A stretch of 64,000 bases of DNA from Papaver somniferum (taxonomy: Eukaryota; Streptophyta; Magnoliopsida; Ranunculales; Papaveraceae): contig NC_039368.1 of NCBI RefSeq assembly GCF_003573695.1, forward strand, positions 10,129,860-10,193,859, in the 5' to 3' direction. Position 1 is the first letter of the stretch. Each line of letters opens with the position of its first letter. Made by a program: the position numbers and the translations under genes. This document shows positions 47,395-58,743 of the stretch, piece after piece. The notes under the pieces were generated by a model, which worked only from the letters and a program-made list of their open reading frames with translations, was not told where the DNA came from and made no database searches.

Positions 47395-49937
47395 TTAATC
47401 TTCATTTCCTTTATCTTCTCGCTCAGCATCAAAATCACTAACTTCTTCTTCGGAATCTTCATCTACTTCATCACTGATTATAATATCAGGAATATGTATA
47501 TTTTCAGGAATCTCTGGAAACTTATACTTCGAGACAGGGATATTATTCTCTAGACATACTCGTTTAACAGAAGCTATACGAGAGCGATTAGCGTCATTGT
47601 TGTTGTTTGAAACCATACGGGTCCAGTTTTCCTTCAATTGCTGGTACCTGAAGTTGCGAGTAGAAGATTCTTCTTCTTTAGTAGTTAAGCGAGTTTCTAA
47701 ATCTCTAATTCTCTCAAGATAATCCTTCTCCTTCACTGCGAAATATGAGCAAGCAAGTTAAAACGACGTAAGGTGTTATTCTTGAAGTATGAACAAGCGT
47801 TAAAGAACAACAAATGACCTTCATAATTGGAAACAATGTCTGATGCTCAGTCTGAAGGCTCAGATTTACACCTAAATTATTCCTAGCATCATTCAGAATT
47901 CTAACAGCCCAACTAAATTCAGCTTCACTCTCTATAAGCAGTTTAGATCGAATTGAATTTCTTTCTTCAATGAGTGTGTTCCTTTCACTCGAAGATGAAT
48001 CACGTTCTCTCTTAACTTCAATAATGGATTCTTGGAAATTTTCTACTGCTTTCGCACCATTAAGAGGGATCTCATTTTTTTCAGTAATAAGTTTATTCCT
48101 CTTCGCTTCCAATACTCGAACTGTTTCTCTACTTTCATAAAAACGATGTTTAAAGCTATTGAATGAGGTTAATGCATTTTTATGGCTTTGCCTAAGGATA
48201 GCATATTTCAAACTTAATTCTTCCAAGCCAAGGTTCTCAAATCCTTGAGTGGGACAATTATTTAGGGAAGAATTGAGATGCTCTAAAAGAATTTCAGCAT
48301 CAGGGAGATTAGCTGCTTCATATGAAAGGTTATACAATTCTGCAAACATAATAAAGTAAGAAGTGCGAATTATCACATAAAAGAAGAAGAATGAAGAAAA
48401 TGATAATTACATACCAATAAGTTCATTATTTCTTTCTCGATCCTGGCGAATAAGTTTAGAATTAGTTGAGTTCTCATCTTTAAGTTTGGCATTCTCATTT
48501 TTCATCTTGAGAAGCTTCCGTTCATAATCCACAGAAATTTTATCAGACAAACGAGCTCCCCGCGAGAGTGTAAAAGAAGCATTATGAGTAAAGGGAGGGG
48601 GTACTAAGGAAAAGTTAAAAATAAAGTTGCGAATATTACCATAACGTTAAGTGTAAATTGGAGATCTGGGTTTATCGCAAAGGAAATTCCACGAAGAGAT
48701 GGATCCTCCAAGTTAGGAGTGATACATATATTTGAGACCATCTTAAAGGAATGATCCAACCCTTCATGATCAACAGTAGTCAGCATATCCCTAGAAAAAA
48801 GTTTGATAATTCTTTCACATAAGAATCAATTAATGAATCTTCTTCAGGAGCGAGAATATCATCATTAGTAGATTCCGAACTTGAGGAAAAACCATATCTT
48901 TTGCGCTTCCTAGAGAGATCATCCATGGACGAAGTCGTTTTGGATGAAGACTTAGACTTAGACACGGTTTTCTTCAGAATATTCTTATCCTTGTCCGAAG
49001 TATTATCACCCAAAGATTTCACCTACGCGAATAACCAAGATAAGAAACAGAGGCAACAATATTGTTAAAATTAAAAAGGATGTTTCTTACTTTCTTATTC
49101 TGCGAAGGTGATGCATTGTGTGAAATTTTGGCCTTCTTAGTAGCCTGCAAAGGAAAAATACAGGAAAATAAGAAATTAGAAGAAAGATTATGCGAGATTG
49201 AGAATACTTATGCGAAAATTACATACCACTTTTTTTGTCTCACTCTCGGATAATGCGAACTTCCAAGGTTGATAAGAAGAAAGATTATCAGGAAGCGGAA
49301 GATCAGAACCATCCTCAGCTTTACCATAAATGTAGGGACCTTCTAAAATAGTGGGACAATTAAGCCAACTTGAATCATTAGATCTGCGAGCACTGTTATT
49401 GGATTTTTCATTCCAGTCAACGTCTCCCATGATTCTGTTATCTTCAGCAATGCCGTCTTTTCTTCTTAAGTGAACGACCCATTTGGTTGAATTACTTTTC
49501 ATAAGCCCAACATAATAATGATTTAAGAAATTATCAAGAGTATATTTAGTGGGATTAATAACTTTATTGCGATACAATTTGTTTCGGACCTCATAAGGGT
49601 AAGATGACTCTAATCCAGCTGCGTGACGAGAATATTCTAATGCTATTCTAATCGCATCACCACTCAGTTGAAATATTCCCCGTGGGAATCTCTCATCAGC
49701 AAGAATTTTATAGAAAAGAGGAATTTCAGGGTTATACAGGGGAATTAGAAGAATTTGAAGTTGCCCTAGTGAAACAATGACTCTCTGATTACTCCACTGT
49801 TCAGAGTTGATCAAATCAAAATTAAGTTTGGAGGAATAATCCGTTGATGGAGGAAGAGAAAGTGAATAACCTTTCGAATGAAGTTCGTCCTTTAATTTGG
49901 TAAACTCTGTCTCCAACTTTTTACCAGCAGGAGCCAT
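47395..49937 (-). CDS. Antisense additional gene of the Gypsy element, multi-exon, probably frameshifted
   Basis: Starts MAPAGKKLETEFTKLKDEL at 49937. Exon 1 (49227-49937) is a folded-looking domain of about 237 aa (FPRGIFQLSGDAIRIALEYS, NFLNHYYVGLMKS) like the plant transposon-associated domain (Transposase_28 type) found in Gypsy extra ORFs. Exon 2 is 49091-49144. Exon 3 ends from 49021 downward (basic SRKRKR, then poly-Ser). Then DMLTTVDHEGLDHSF (48650-48790), a coiled-coil exon (about 48413-48612), a large coiled-coil exon (about 47827-48339) and an acidic last exon (47395-47738, DEVDEDSEEEVSDF). Donors such as GTATGT and GTAAGA fit. A one-base shift near 48805 breaks the frame. Orientation opposite to gag and position before the 3' LTR fit the known antisense ORF of Tat/Retand-type elements. 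Confidence 0.62.
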
Positions 49938-50099
49938 TAAAGAATGGGGATGGAGGTTATTTGATAAAGAACAGTAGCAGAGAAGACGAAAAAAAGTAAA
50001 AGAAATAAAAAGAATGAAGAAGAAGATAAAGGAAGATATATAGGGAAAGTGTGTCCCGTTTCTTATCAAAAATTTCTTCAAATTAATGCGAGAAATGAA

Positions 50100-50700
50100 T
50101 GGATAGAAATAAGCGGTTAAAAAGATGTGTCAAAAAATGAATGGTTAAAAAGACACGCGTAAACAAGGGAAGACGGAATTTCGGAAAATTGTCGGCAAAA
50201 CAAAAATGTGAAAAGACAAGCATATGCGATAATATAGGATGGGAGTTTCTCATATCGCTCACCCTGTAAAATAAGCGAAATGAGAAGAGGCAGAATGTAG
50301 GAGTGAGATATTGCACATGTTAGTAAGTATGCGAAGTGAAGACTATATAACTTAAACGAGGGAGATCGCACACAACAAGGTTGAGATGACGTAATGGATG
50401 ATGTCAGCAAAGTCACGAGTAAAGTGTGAAGATCTGTGTGAAGTATGATCTGTGCGAGAACGAGTGATTGTACATGAGCGAGTGTACCGCATAAAGATTC
50501 CGAAAATAAAGGATCTCTTAGCTGTCATCCACTATGTAAGATCGTATATAAAGAGGAGAGGTTATTACTTGTGGGGGTTCTTTTTGTGAGTATTAGACAA
50601 GAAATAGGGAGAGAGAAAGTAAATCTAGGAGCAAGTAAGATTGTTGTAATACTTGTATCCATCTTGTAAACCGACTTAAGTCTTGATTACCAATGAAGAG
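50100..50700 (+). mobile_element. Probable 3' LTR region of the Gypsy element
   Basis: Follows the 5' end of the antisense gene. It contains repeated GCGAGAA/ATGCGA-type words, a TATA box (TATATAAAG, 50545-50553) and about 80 bp later a GTATTAGACAAGAAATAGGG leader, as in an LTR U3-R. LTR borders could not be fixed because no second copy lies in the window. Confidence 0.42.
50545..50553 (+). promoter_or_regulatory. TATA box in LTR-like region
   Basis: TATATAAAG followed by purine-rich sequence. It would drive gag-sense transcription into flanking DNA at 50.6 kb. Confidence 0.45.
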
Positions 50701-50904
50701 TTTAATGATGATTACCTAATATTGATTATAGTTATAGTGGAATGTGGTTGTGAGGAAATTTACAACTACAACAATGATGACAAACAAGAATCAGAAAGCA
50801 AGACTGCTAAGCAAGGAGAGCAGATGAGAATGAAAAAGTACACCAAATGCAACTTGCAATGGAGAATTTTAAACTTCAGATAGAATCCTTGAAAGCAAAA
50901 CTCA

Positions 50905-51075
50905 TTATTGGTGCATCGGGTAATTAATGGTGGTAGCGACAATGAAAATCAACAAGAGGAGAAGGAAGACGGAGAAAAAGGCTTCGGCAAAGAAGAAAAC
51001 AGGACTCAAGAACTTTGCAGGAGTACAAGGGAGAGGGAAAAGCCCGATAGTTATCTCGGTCATTGATTTAAAGCT
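50905..51075 (+). pseudogene. Possible Copia polyprotein fragment
   Basis: One frame reads a Glu/Lys-rich stretch ending CRSTREREKPDSYLGH before a stop, similar in form to the RRSTRxRKPPxRY linker between integrase and reverse transcriptase of Copia elements. Too short to be sure; could equally be a chance charged frame. Confidence 0.28.
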
Positions 51076-51189
51076 TTCGAGACTAATGCTTATGTGTGTG
51101 TCCCGAGTAAGTCTTGTTTTGAAGTTTGAAAATAAGGGGTTGGTTGTCGAATGATGCAATAATTTTAATTGTGGAGTACTTTGTACACC

Positions 51190-52500
51190 TTTCTTTATGA
51201 TTGATATATAAACAAAGTTTTTGCTTTTTAGCAAGTCATAACATTCTTGCCGCAACAATCAAAATGCAAAATTAATCAACATTCTTGACACCATTTTTTT
51301 TTAACCACAATTCAAGAGTTTAAATCTCTTGTCACAAACTTAAGCATTCTCCTTTAAAGAGTACAAAAAGCTTAAAATAGTACCATTGAAATAGAGAGGT
51401 CCTTACAAGCTCCAGCAACATGCCTTTTCTCACATGTTTGAATGGCATTTTCCCTTTTCTAGAACCCCGGCATCAAGAAGACCCGAGAGATGATTTTCTC
51501 TGGTGATGAATCACATGTACCTTGATTATATAGAAAATCATTATGAGCTCAAGAAGTTGTAACGACATCATCTATTTCCGTAGAGTACATAACCCTAGGG
51601 GTATCCTATTCGGGGATGAGTCTAGGTCAAGGTCTAGTCCACTTTCCACAAACTTTTTACCAACTGGTTTTGCTTTTGCTTCTCAAAGAAGTAGAAGTAA
51701 TTTTCAGAAGCAACTTTTAGAAGTTTTTCTCAACTTTCAATAGAACATGTACAGCATTAATTGAAGTTTTTTCTGTACGGAAATGAGGATTGTTTCAAGG
51801 TGGCAGTGGAGTGGGCTGCTACTATGCCTATAAGGTATACGGTTATTGCGGCCTTTGGACTGGAGTCAGTGCACCAAACATGTTGTTGCTTAGAGAAATA
51901 TGCATTTGGACCACAAATTGACCCTCAATCTTACAAGTCATTGACCGAAGTCAAAGAAAATCATTCAAATTCTATATGTATTTGAACCAAACAAGCACAG
52001 TTCGTTTTTTTTTTCTTAACTTCATAAGTACCTAGTCTTTTTAGGGGCAACCCCAAAAGAATTAGGGACGACTTTTTTATTTCCAACTCATATACAACGT
52101 TAAGGGATATACTAAAGGCTAGTAGAATATTTTAATGCCCTTACATAATCGGAAGATATTTCGTGTCCGATTGTATATACTGAATCGGGAGTTAAGTAAC
52201 TCAAAGATACTACCGATTAATATAAATTTGTGTCAAACGCGTATCTGGCTTCTATCACAATCGTAAGGAACAAGAACCTCACGAAACTACCGATTGTTAA
52301 AGTATAGAAATAATAAGAAATCTTAAGAATTTTGCCATGTTGAAATTTGGGGCTCTTATATAATCGGATGAAAAAAAACTGTCTATGCTAACGATTAAGA
52401 TTTTCGAGAAATTCAGATTTTTTAGAATTTTGAATAATTGAAATTTGGGGGTACTTAAAAATCAGTAGCTAATGAGATGGTATTAGCTACTGATTAATAA
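51190..52500. other. No recognised gene; short repeated motif
   Basis: Between 52075 and 52500 the words CTACCGATTA, AATCGGATG and CTAACGATTAAG recur several times in both orientations, as in subterminal regions of some DNA transposons. No terminal repeat was identified. Confidence 0.35.
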
Positions 52501-52687
52501 CCGTTTGACCGATAAAACCAATGTCAACCTAAATTCATTTCATTTCTTTTCTTTTCAACTTCAACTCCTCTTCTCCTCTTCCCATCCGATTGCAGAGAGA
52601 AAGTTTTCCCCCTATTTTAACTCCCGGCGCTATACATCGTTATCGTTAATCGTCAAATCGAATCATCGTCGATTATTCTCAATAAAG

Positions 52688-53097
52688 ATGAAAGAAAAGG
52701 AACGTCAGAAAGCTAAAACCAAAAACGTTTACCGCGATGAGGATCCAAACATTGGATTGCATGCCCGTAATAAAGAGGTTTTAACTCACGAACCCGAAGA
52801 AGATGCAGCCACTGATGTAGGTGATTCTGATAGCCAAACTCTCTGGCAACTTCAAATGGCCCCGATTGGGTAAGATTCTACAATTTTTTTGGTTTCTATT
52901 GCTTCAATTCGATGAATCCATGATTATTTTTGTTTTAGGGTTTTCGATGCTATGTCACTGTATAACAATGATCGATAATTTTGTTTTCTCATTGTTATAG
53001 CTACAGATTTTCAACAACGATGATGCTAAACTTACAACATATGGGATCATTGGACTACTTGGAAGTGACGAAGATTTCGAGTAATGTTGAAGATTAG
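52688..53097 (+). CDS. Small two-exon gene of unknown function, abutting a retroelement
   Basis: Exon 1 52688-52869 starts MKEKERQKAKTKN after a pyrimidine-rich 5' leader. A GTAAGA donor joins in phase to an acceptor at 53000 (TGTTATAG), and exon 2 (53001-53097) ends LEVTKISSNVED and a stop: 92 aa in all. The N-terminus is basic (possible nuclear signal), the middle acidic (EPEEDAATDVGDSDS). The retroelement's internal sequence begins within about 10 bases of the stop, so the gene may be a truncated host gene whose natural 3' part was displaced by the insertion. Family unknown. Confidence 0.38.
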
Positions 53098-53178
53098 ACA
53101 TGTGGAATAGGATCTTCAAAAATGTATTTATCTTTTTTGTATTCCATATGTATTAATAGTTTTGTCACTAAAATTGAC

Positions 53179-53190
53179 AAAGGAGGAGAT
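53179..53190 (+). other. Polypurine tract of a Copia element
   Basis: AAAGGAGGAGAT lies immediately before TGTTAGAGC, the LTR start, after GTCACTAAAATTGAC. This is the usual 3' end of the internal region in SIRE-like Copia elements. Confidence 0.7.
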
Positions 53191-55593
53191 TGTTAGAGCA
53201 TTGCTCAGTCAAACTCGCGTGCGTTGCTATCTCAAGCATGTTTGTCAATGTTAGTGATCAAAACTATAAGTCTTGATTTCTAGTCTACTATAGATAAGTC
53301 TCGGGCTAGGATAGAAAGTGTAGTTGAGCTCAATAACTCCATGGTGAATCATCATACAAGACGAAGAACTACTCAACGAACTGGTGGAACTTCGTCGACA
53401 AAAAGGTATGTGGAGACTTGAACTTATCTATCACTAAAAAGTATATTTATCTCCTATCTTGAGACAAAAGTCGTTTTGCTACATAGACTTTGATTATACA
53501 CATTTGTTATCTCGCCTATCTATTTCTCGAAATATATGCTGGTAAGCTTTTGCTTTAGCCGAATTCATATTTACCTAGTGACGAAAGTCATGTTATGTTT
53601 CAATCACTTTGAAAATTGCTCTGACGAAAAATGGTTTGTGAATGACAACTATATAACGTCCTCTGAGAATGGTTCAATGATTGAAATGAGAGTTTAGATT
53701 ATATAACCATTGATGGATATAAGCATTGTTGTGGAAACACATATATGTATAAGTCCTTATTCCTTGAACCAAAGTTTGCGAACTTTGTTGATCAAGAGAA
53801 CCGGAAGTTTGCATAGTTTGAAACTCAGTCCGCGAACTGACGGAAGTTCTCGACCCGAGAATATATGCTGGAGTTTGAGAACTCACTCAGCAAACTCAGT
53901 CCGCGAACTGACGATAGTTCTCGACCCGAGAATATCTGCTGGAGTTTGAAAACTCATTCCGGGAACTTAAGTCCGCGAACCCAGTCTGCGAACTTGAGTA
54001 GGTTATATCTAAAAATGATTGTTTGTGAACTCATGTTTATATAAACTAAGGAATGCTAATTGCAAACCGTGGCTATAAAGTTCATGAACCGATTCGAGTG
54101 AATCAAATCAGTTTTGCTTCAAGTGTATTTTGTATAGTACATAAGATTTCCTTGCAATTGAACAACTCTCTAACTAGTTCATTTGAGTAATTTGGACTAG
54201 TTATGGTGAAGAAGAAGATGGTTGATATGAAAGTGATCATATGGCTAACCATTTGGTTAACTATTGATGAACCAACAAATGTACATGTTTGGGTACGGTT
54301 ACACAAATCAAAGAAACATGCATTTCATTTGTGTATAACAAGCTAAGTTTTCGATCTAACAGTTGAAAGATATTAGCTTGAAGCTAATCAGGTTTTCATC
54401 TAACAATGAATATTGAACACTTTGTTACTAAGCTAACATTGATTGCAAACCCTGATTTGAAAGACTATATAAGGGAGAACTCTAGCAACTGGGAAACCTA
54501 ATCCCCACACCTTACGTGTGGTACTAGTTGTATTAGAGTCGATTCTCCTTTAACCTCTGGTTTTATTTTCTCAAACCGGGTTAACGACTTAAAGATTTCA
54601 CTGGGATTGTGAAGCCAGACCGGTACTACTTTCTCGTAGTTGTGTGATCTGATCTTGCATATCTATCTTACGAGTACAATCGCAAAGATTGGCTTGAGAT
54701 TGATATATCCGATAGGCAAGATTAAAAGTAGTCACAAACATCTTCGTCTCATCGTTTGTGATTCCACAATATCTTCTTTCGCCGCGTCGATTAAGATTAT
54801 TTTGAGGTGATTGATAATACTAGGATGTTCTTCGGGAATATAAGTCTGGGTTATCAATTGGTTCCTGTTCACCTTGATTTATCAAAAGGCGTAGCAAAAC
54901 TCGCAGGTATTTTTGCGGGAGGCAGTTTTATCTATTACCGTAGACTTTTATGTGTTATACAAATTTGTTTATTAAAGTATTCGACTTTGGGTCGTAGCAA
55001 CTCTTAGTTATGGGTGAGATCAACTAAGGGAATCAAGTGCGTAGGATCCTGCTGGGATCAGAGACGTAGGAGCATAACTGTACGGTGTGAGATTAATTGG
55101 GGTTCAACTACATTCCAGACCGAAGTTAGTTTGTAGTAGGCTAGTGTCTGTAGAGGCTTAATACAGTGTTTGTTCAATCTGGACTAGGTCCCGAGGTTTT
55201 TCTGCAATTGCGGTTTCCTCGTTAACAAAATTCTGGTGTCTGTGTTATTTCTTTCCCGCATTATATTTTGTTATATAATTGAAATATCACAGGTTGTGCG
55301 TTAGAATCAATCAATTGGAAATCCGACATTTGGTTGTTGATTAAGATTGATTGATACTTGAACATTGGTATTTGGTACCGTTCAAGTGTTTTCTCTTGTA
55401 TTCAATTAGACTCGCATATTTCTATTTCCTTGAGAAAGATTTGAATCGAGAAAGAGAGATACAACTCTTTGATATACTTTTTTCTAGATTGAGTCTGACT
55501 GTCTAGTTGATTCTCTAGAAAGTATATTGGAGTTAGTCCATACAGATTGCTAAGCGAAATATTGGGTGTGGTTGTTGTACCCACACTTTTCCA
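53191..55593 (+). mobile_element. Copia-type 3' LTR (SIRE/Maximus-like), about 2.4 kb
   Basis: Starts TGTTAGAGCATTGCTCAGTC after the polypurine tract. The right part has GGACTAGGTCCCGAGGTTTT and CCTCGTTAACAAAATTCTGG, then a conserved end GAAATATTGGGTGTGGTTGT before TTTTCCA. The 5' half and all coding parts of the element are missing. It matches the LTR at 18289 at both the start and the GGACTAG block, so two members of one family sit in the window. The exact 3' border is approximate. Confidence 0.65.
53750..54000. repeat. Minisatellite within the LTR, 71-bp period
   Basis: Units at 53821 and 53892 (AAACTCAGTCCGCGAACTGA, then TTCTCGACCCGAGAATAT), preceded and followed by partial units with the word GCGAACT. 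TTCTCGACCCGAGAA inside each unit is a palindrome-like hairpin. Confidence 0.82.
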
Positions 55594-55602
55594 AAACTAA
55601 AA

Positions 55603-56180
55603 CCACCAAAGTTTTGATGAAACAAACTTAACAAAGGGAATACAATGAAACAACAATGGTTTCATCAAAAAGACCAGAAAAAACTAACAACAGTTCTGGT
55701 GGAACCAAATATAACAAAGTGAAAATGATGAAACTAAAAATGGTTTCATCAAAAAGACAAGAAAAACTAACAACAGTTCTGGTGGAACCAAATCTAATAA
55801 ATAGAAAATGATGAACCAAATATGGTTTCATCAAAATGGCCAAAATAAACGAACACCACCAACAGTTCCGGTGGAACCAAATCTAACAAAGGGTGATGAA
55901 ACCAAGAATGGTTTCATCAAAAAGACCATAATAAACCAACACCACAAACGGTTCTGGTGGAACCAAATCTAACAAAGGGAAAATGATGAGACAAAAAATG
56001 GTTTCATTAACAGACAAGAATAAACTAACACCACCAACAGTTCTACTGGAAAGAAATTTAACAAGGAAAAATGGCGAAATCAAAAATTGTTTCATCGGTA
56101 AAACTATAATAAGCTGACAACACCACCAACAGTCCTGGTGGAAACAAATTTAACAAACGGAAATGGTGAAACCTTCAATA
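55603..56180. repeat. Minisatellite, six or more units of 82-90 bp, each with a hairpin
   Basis: TGGTTTCATC recurs at about 55658, 55741, 55823, 55909, 55999 and 56089 (last two slightly altered). Each unit carries AACAACAGTTCTGGTGGAAC and a hairpin such as GATGAAACCA-AGAA-TGGTTTCATC. Confidence 0.88.
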
Positions 56181-56189
56181 GGAATAAGA

Positions 56190-58380
56190 ACAACATGAAT
56201 AAACTTTTATCTAAGCATAATAATCAACAAAATAGTTTGTGAAACCAAAAAATCTTCTCAATTCGAACAAGGAAAACACTGGGGCGTGTTGTTAAACCCT
56301 AAATAATTTGCAAAGAAAATGATACAAAAAAATTAATTTACCTTTTGTAGGATTTTTAATCATTTTACTGACCTGTTCATCTTTCTTTTTCTAATGTTGA
56401 GCATTTTTCTTCGCTGTTTTAACCAGTTTTCATGATTTTGGTTTCTACTTTTTTGATTTTAGGTCATAACTTGTTTCAATTTATGATTTCTTGTTTCTAA
56501 TCTGAGTTTTTAGGAGAAGAAGAGATAACCGAAAGGGATAATGAACTCGTAGATCTGGTTTTTCTTATGTTTCAGAGGTTAGGAAAGAGAATTAGAAGAA
56601 AACAAACGATGGAATCGAGATAAAACATAAAGTTAATTTTATCAGTTAGTTTTAGGATGAATAAAAATATAGGGTATTTTAGATAGTTCGGGAAATTTGG
56701 GTTTTTTTTACATCAATTGTTTTGTTGGAGTTTTTTTAAACGGATGTTGATAGCCCTGGGGCTGTAACGCGTGCATTATTCTCTAAATTCGATAGTGCTA
56801 TATAATTAATACGGCTAAGAGGTATTCGGATACCAGAAGTTGAAACACATTCCAGATTTGAATTAAAAAAAATGTTTGTTGTTTTGTTTCTAAAGTCAAT
56901 AATTGTAAACTTATTTTCTGATTTTTTTGATTCTACAAGTCAAAGAACAGTCTATAAAAATACATCCTACCACCCTTCAAGTACTTGAAATATGACAACC
57001 ATATTTTCCATTTTTTACACTTTGCTAATTTGATATGCATGTGTAATTATAAAATTATTATTTTCGTGCGTCATCAGAATTATTATCTTATAAAATTATT
57101 ATTTTCGTGTGTCATCGGAATTATTATGTTGTGTTGACATTTGCTTAGATAATAGTAAATATTCTTGGATGATAATAAAAAACTAAGTTAAAACAATATG
57201 GGCAAAGTTGTATATCCAAGAAAATATACATTGATATGTTGGACAAAATTAAAAGAAAAGGAAGTAGATGCATGCGTTAAACTTAATAAATGATTTACCT
57301 ATTTCTTATGACTATTGTGAATTGTATGTAAAAAGAATATGAACTGTTTTGATGGTTAATTACTTAATTGTGACTATTCTATATGTTGTAGCGTAGATTA
57401 ACACTAGGATTGGATTTGATTTCAGTATATAATGAAGTGTACATCAAATTTAGGTTTAAGCAATGATAGTTAGAGAAACTAAATTCCAACATATAACACT
57501 TGAAAGTTTCTGGGAGGAATTCAATAAAAAATAAGCAATTCTCCTATCACATTAATCATCAATAACAATTGCTAAGTAAATTGTCCTATCTAAAAATTAG
57601 GTAGTTTAGTGGCTGTTGATTGACATTGTTCGGTTTCTACTACACATGGGCAGAGCCATGATTTTAAGTGGATGGGGCAAAAATGTGTATCAAGCTTGGA
57701 AATCCAAACTTAGTAAATCCAATTGTTATTTTCTAGTCTATCCACGCTAAACATAAAACCCAAATTTTGTTATAATTCTAGTCTATATCCAAGCTAAAAC
57801 TAAAGCCAAAACTCAAGCTTTATAAGTTTGTACCCATAGTTTTTTTCTTTTAGCAATTAATTTCTATTGTTTTGTACTCAATTAAAAATTAAAGATTTCC
57901 AATTAATTTTTATTTTATTTTCAGAAGGACCATATAATTTTGTCATATAAAAGATTGGAAATCTTAAAATGATGCGTGATGGTGAAAGCGAAGTGACAAG
58001 CGTGATGATGATGAATAAGGATCAAGAGGCGAGATTGGACACCACAGTCCTGAAGAGAATAAAGAAACAAACGTCTTCTGATGATTACATGAACATGGTT
58101 CATGTTTCAAATGATGCCTTCTTTTCTGTTGAAAAATGTGGCGCAAACTATCCCTTGGATTAAAGGAGTGAAACTGAAGGGGTTACATTAATTATCAAAT
58201 TATTTTCTTAGTGATAACTATTCATTTTTTCAAATCTTAGTGATCTGGATATCATCATTTTGAATAATTCAGGTGGCATATATTATTATCAATTATCAAA
58301 TTATTTTCTCCAGTCTCTTCTCTTAAACTTATTATCATGTTCTTCATGCTAAATTTAGCATGTTCTTTTTTAAATAGGTT
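56190..58380. other. No recognised gene
   Basis: AT-rich. A duplicated 46-bp word (ATAAAATTATTATTTTCGTG) occurs at about 57050 and 57090. An open frame at 57969-58163 (MMRDGESEVTSVMMM, KRIKKQTSSDDYMN) is unassigned and may be an exon of a decayed gene. Confidence 0.4.
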
Positions 58381-58570
58381 GCATATTCAATGATGATAGA
58401 ATAAAAACGGCAACCCTTTCTGTGATAAGCTTAAGCCCGGGCAAAGCAGATATTTCTTTCCTCTGGTTGTTCAATCTTCCGCAGGACTATCAATACGTGT
58501 TCTTCAAGTAAGTTTACTTTGTCCCTTTACTCATTTTGGTTCTATTATTTGTTGTTCCGTCTTCTTTTAG

Positions 58571-58680
58571 GCATGACTGATGAAATTGCACGTTTCTCGC
58601 ATCTTGCAAAAGGAGCAATCGCATGGACTAGAAACAAGTATGAGATCCATCCAAGAGAAGTAGAACGTTTGAATGTGTAG
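58571..58680 (+). pseudogene. Unidentified exon-like fragment
   Basis: After acceptor TCTTTTAG the frame reads MTDEIARFSHLAKGAIAWTR then NKYEIHPREVERLNV and a stop. An upstream exon-like piece (about 58420-58508, motif LSVISLSPGKADISFLWLF) ends near a TAAGTTT donor-like site. The pieces look protein-coding but I cannot name the family. They lie convergent with, and 63 bp from, the end of the CHX gene. Confidence 0.3.
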
Positions 58681-58743
58681 AATGTCGTGAACATGAATCT
58701 GAAAATTAGAGATCAATAAGCGTGTACCGTTATGTTCCCATGA

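Noticed and set aside
58571..58680. Considered as a last exon of the CHX gene
   Set aside because: It is on the opposite strand, and the CHX frame already ends with the normal family C-terminus.
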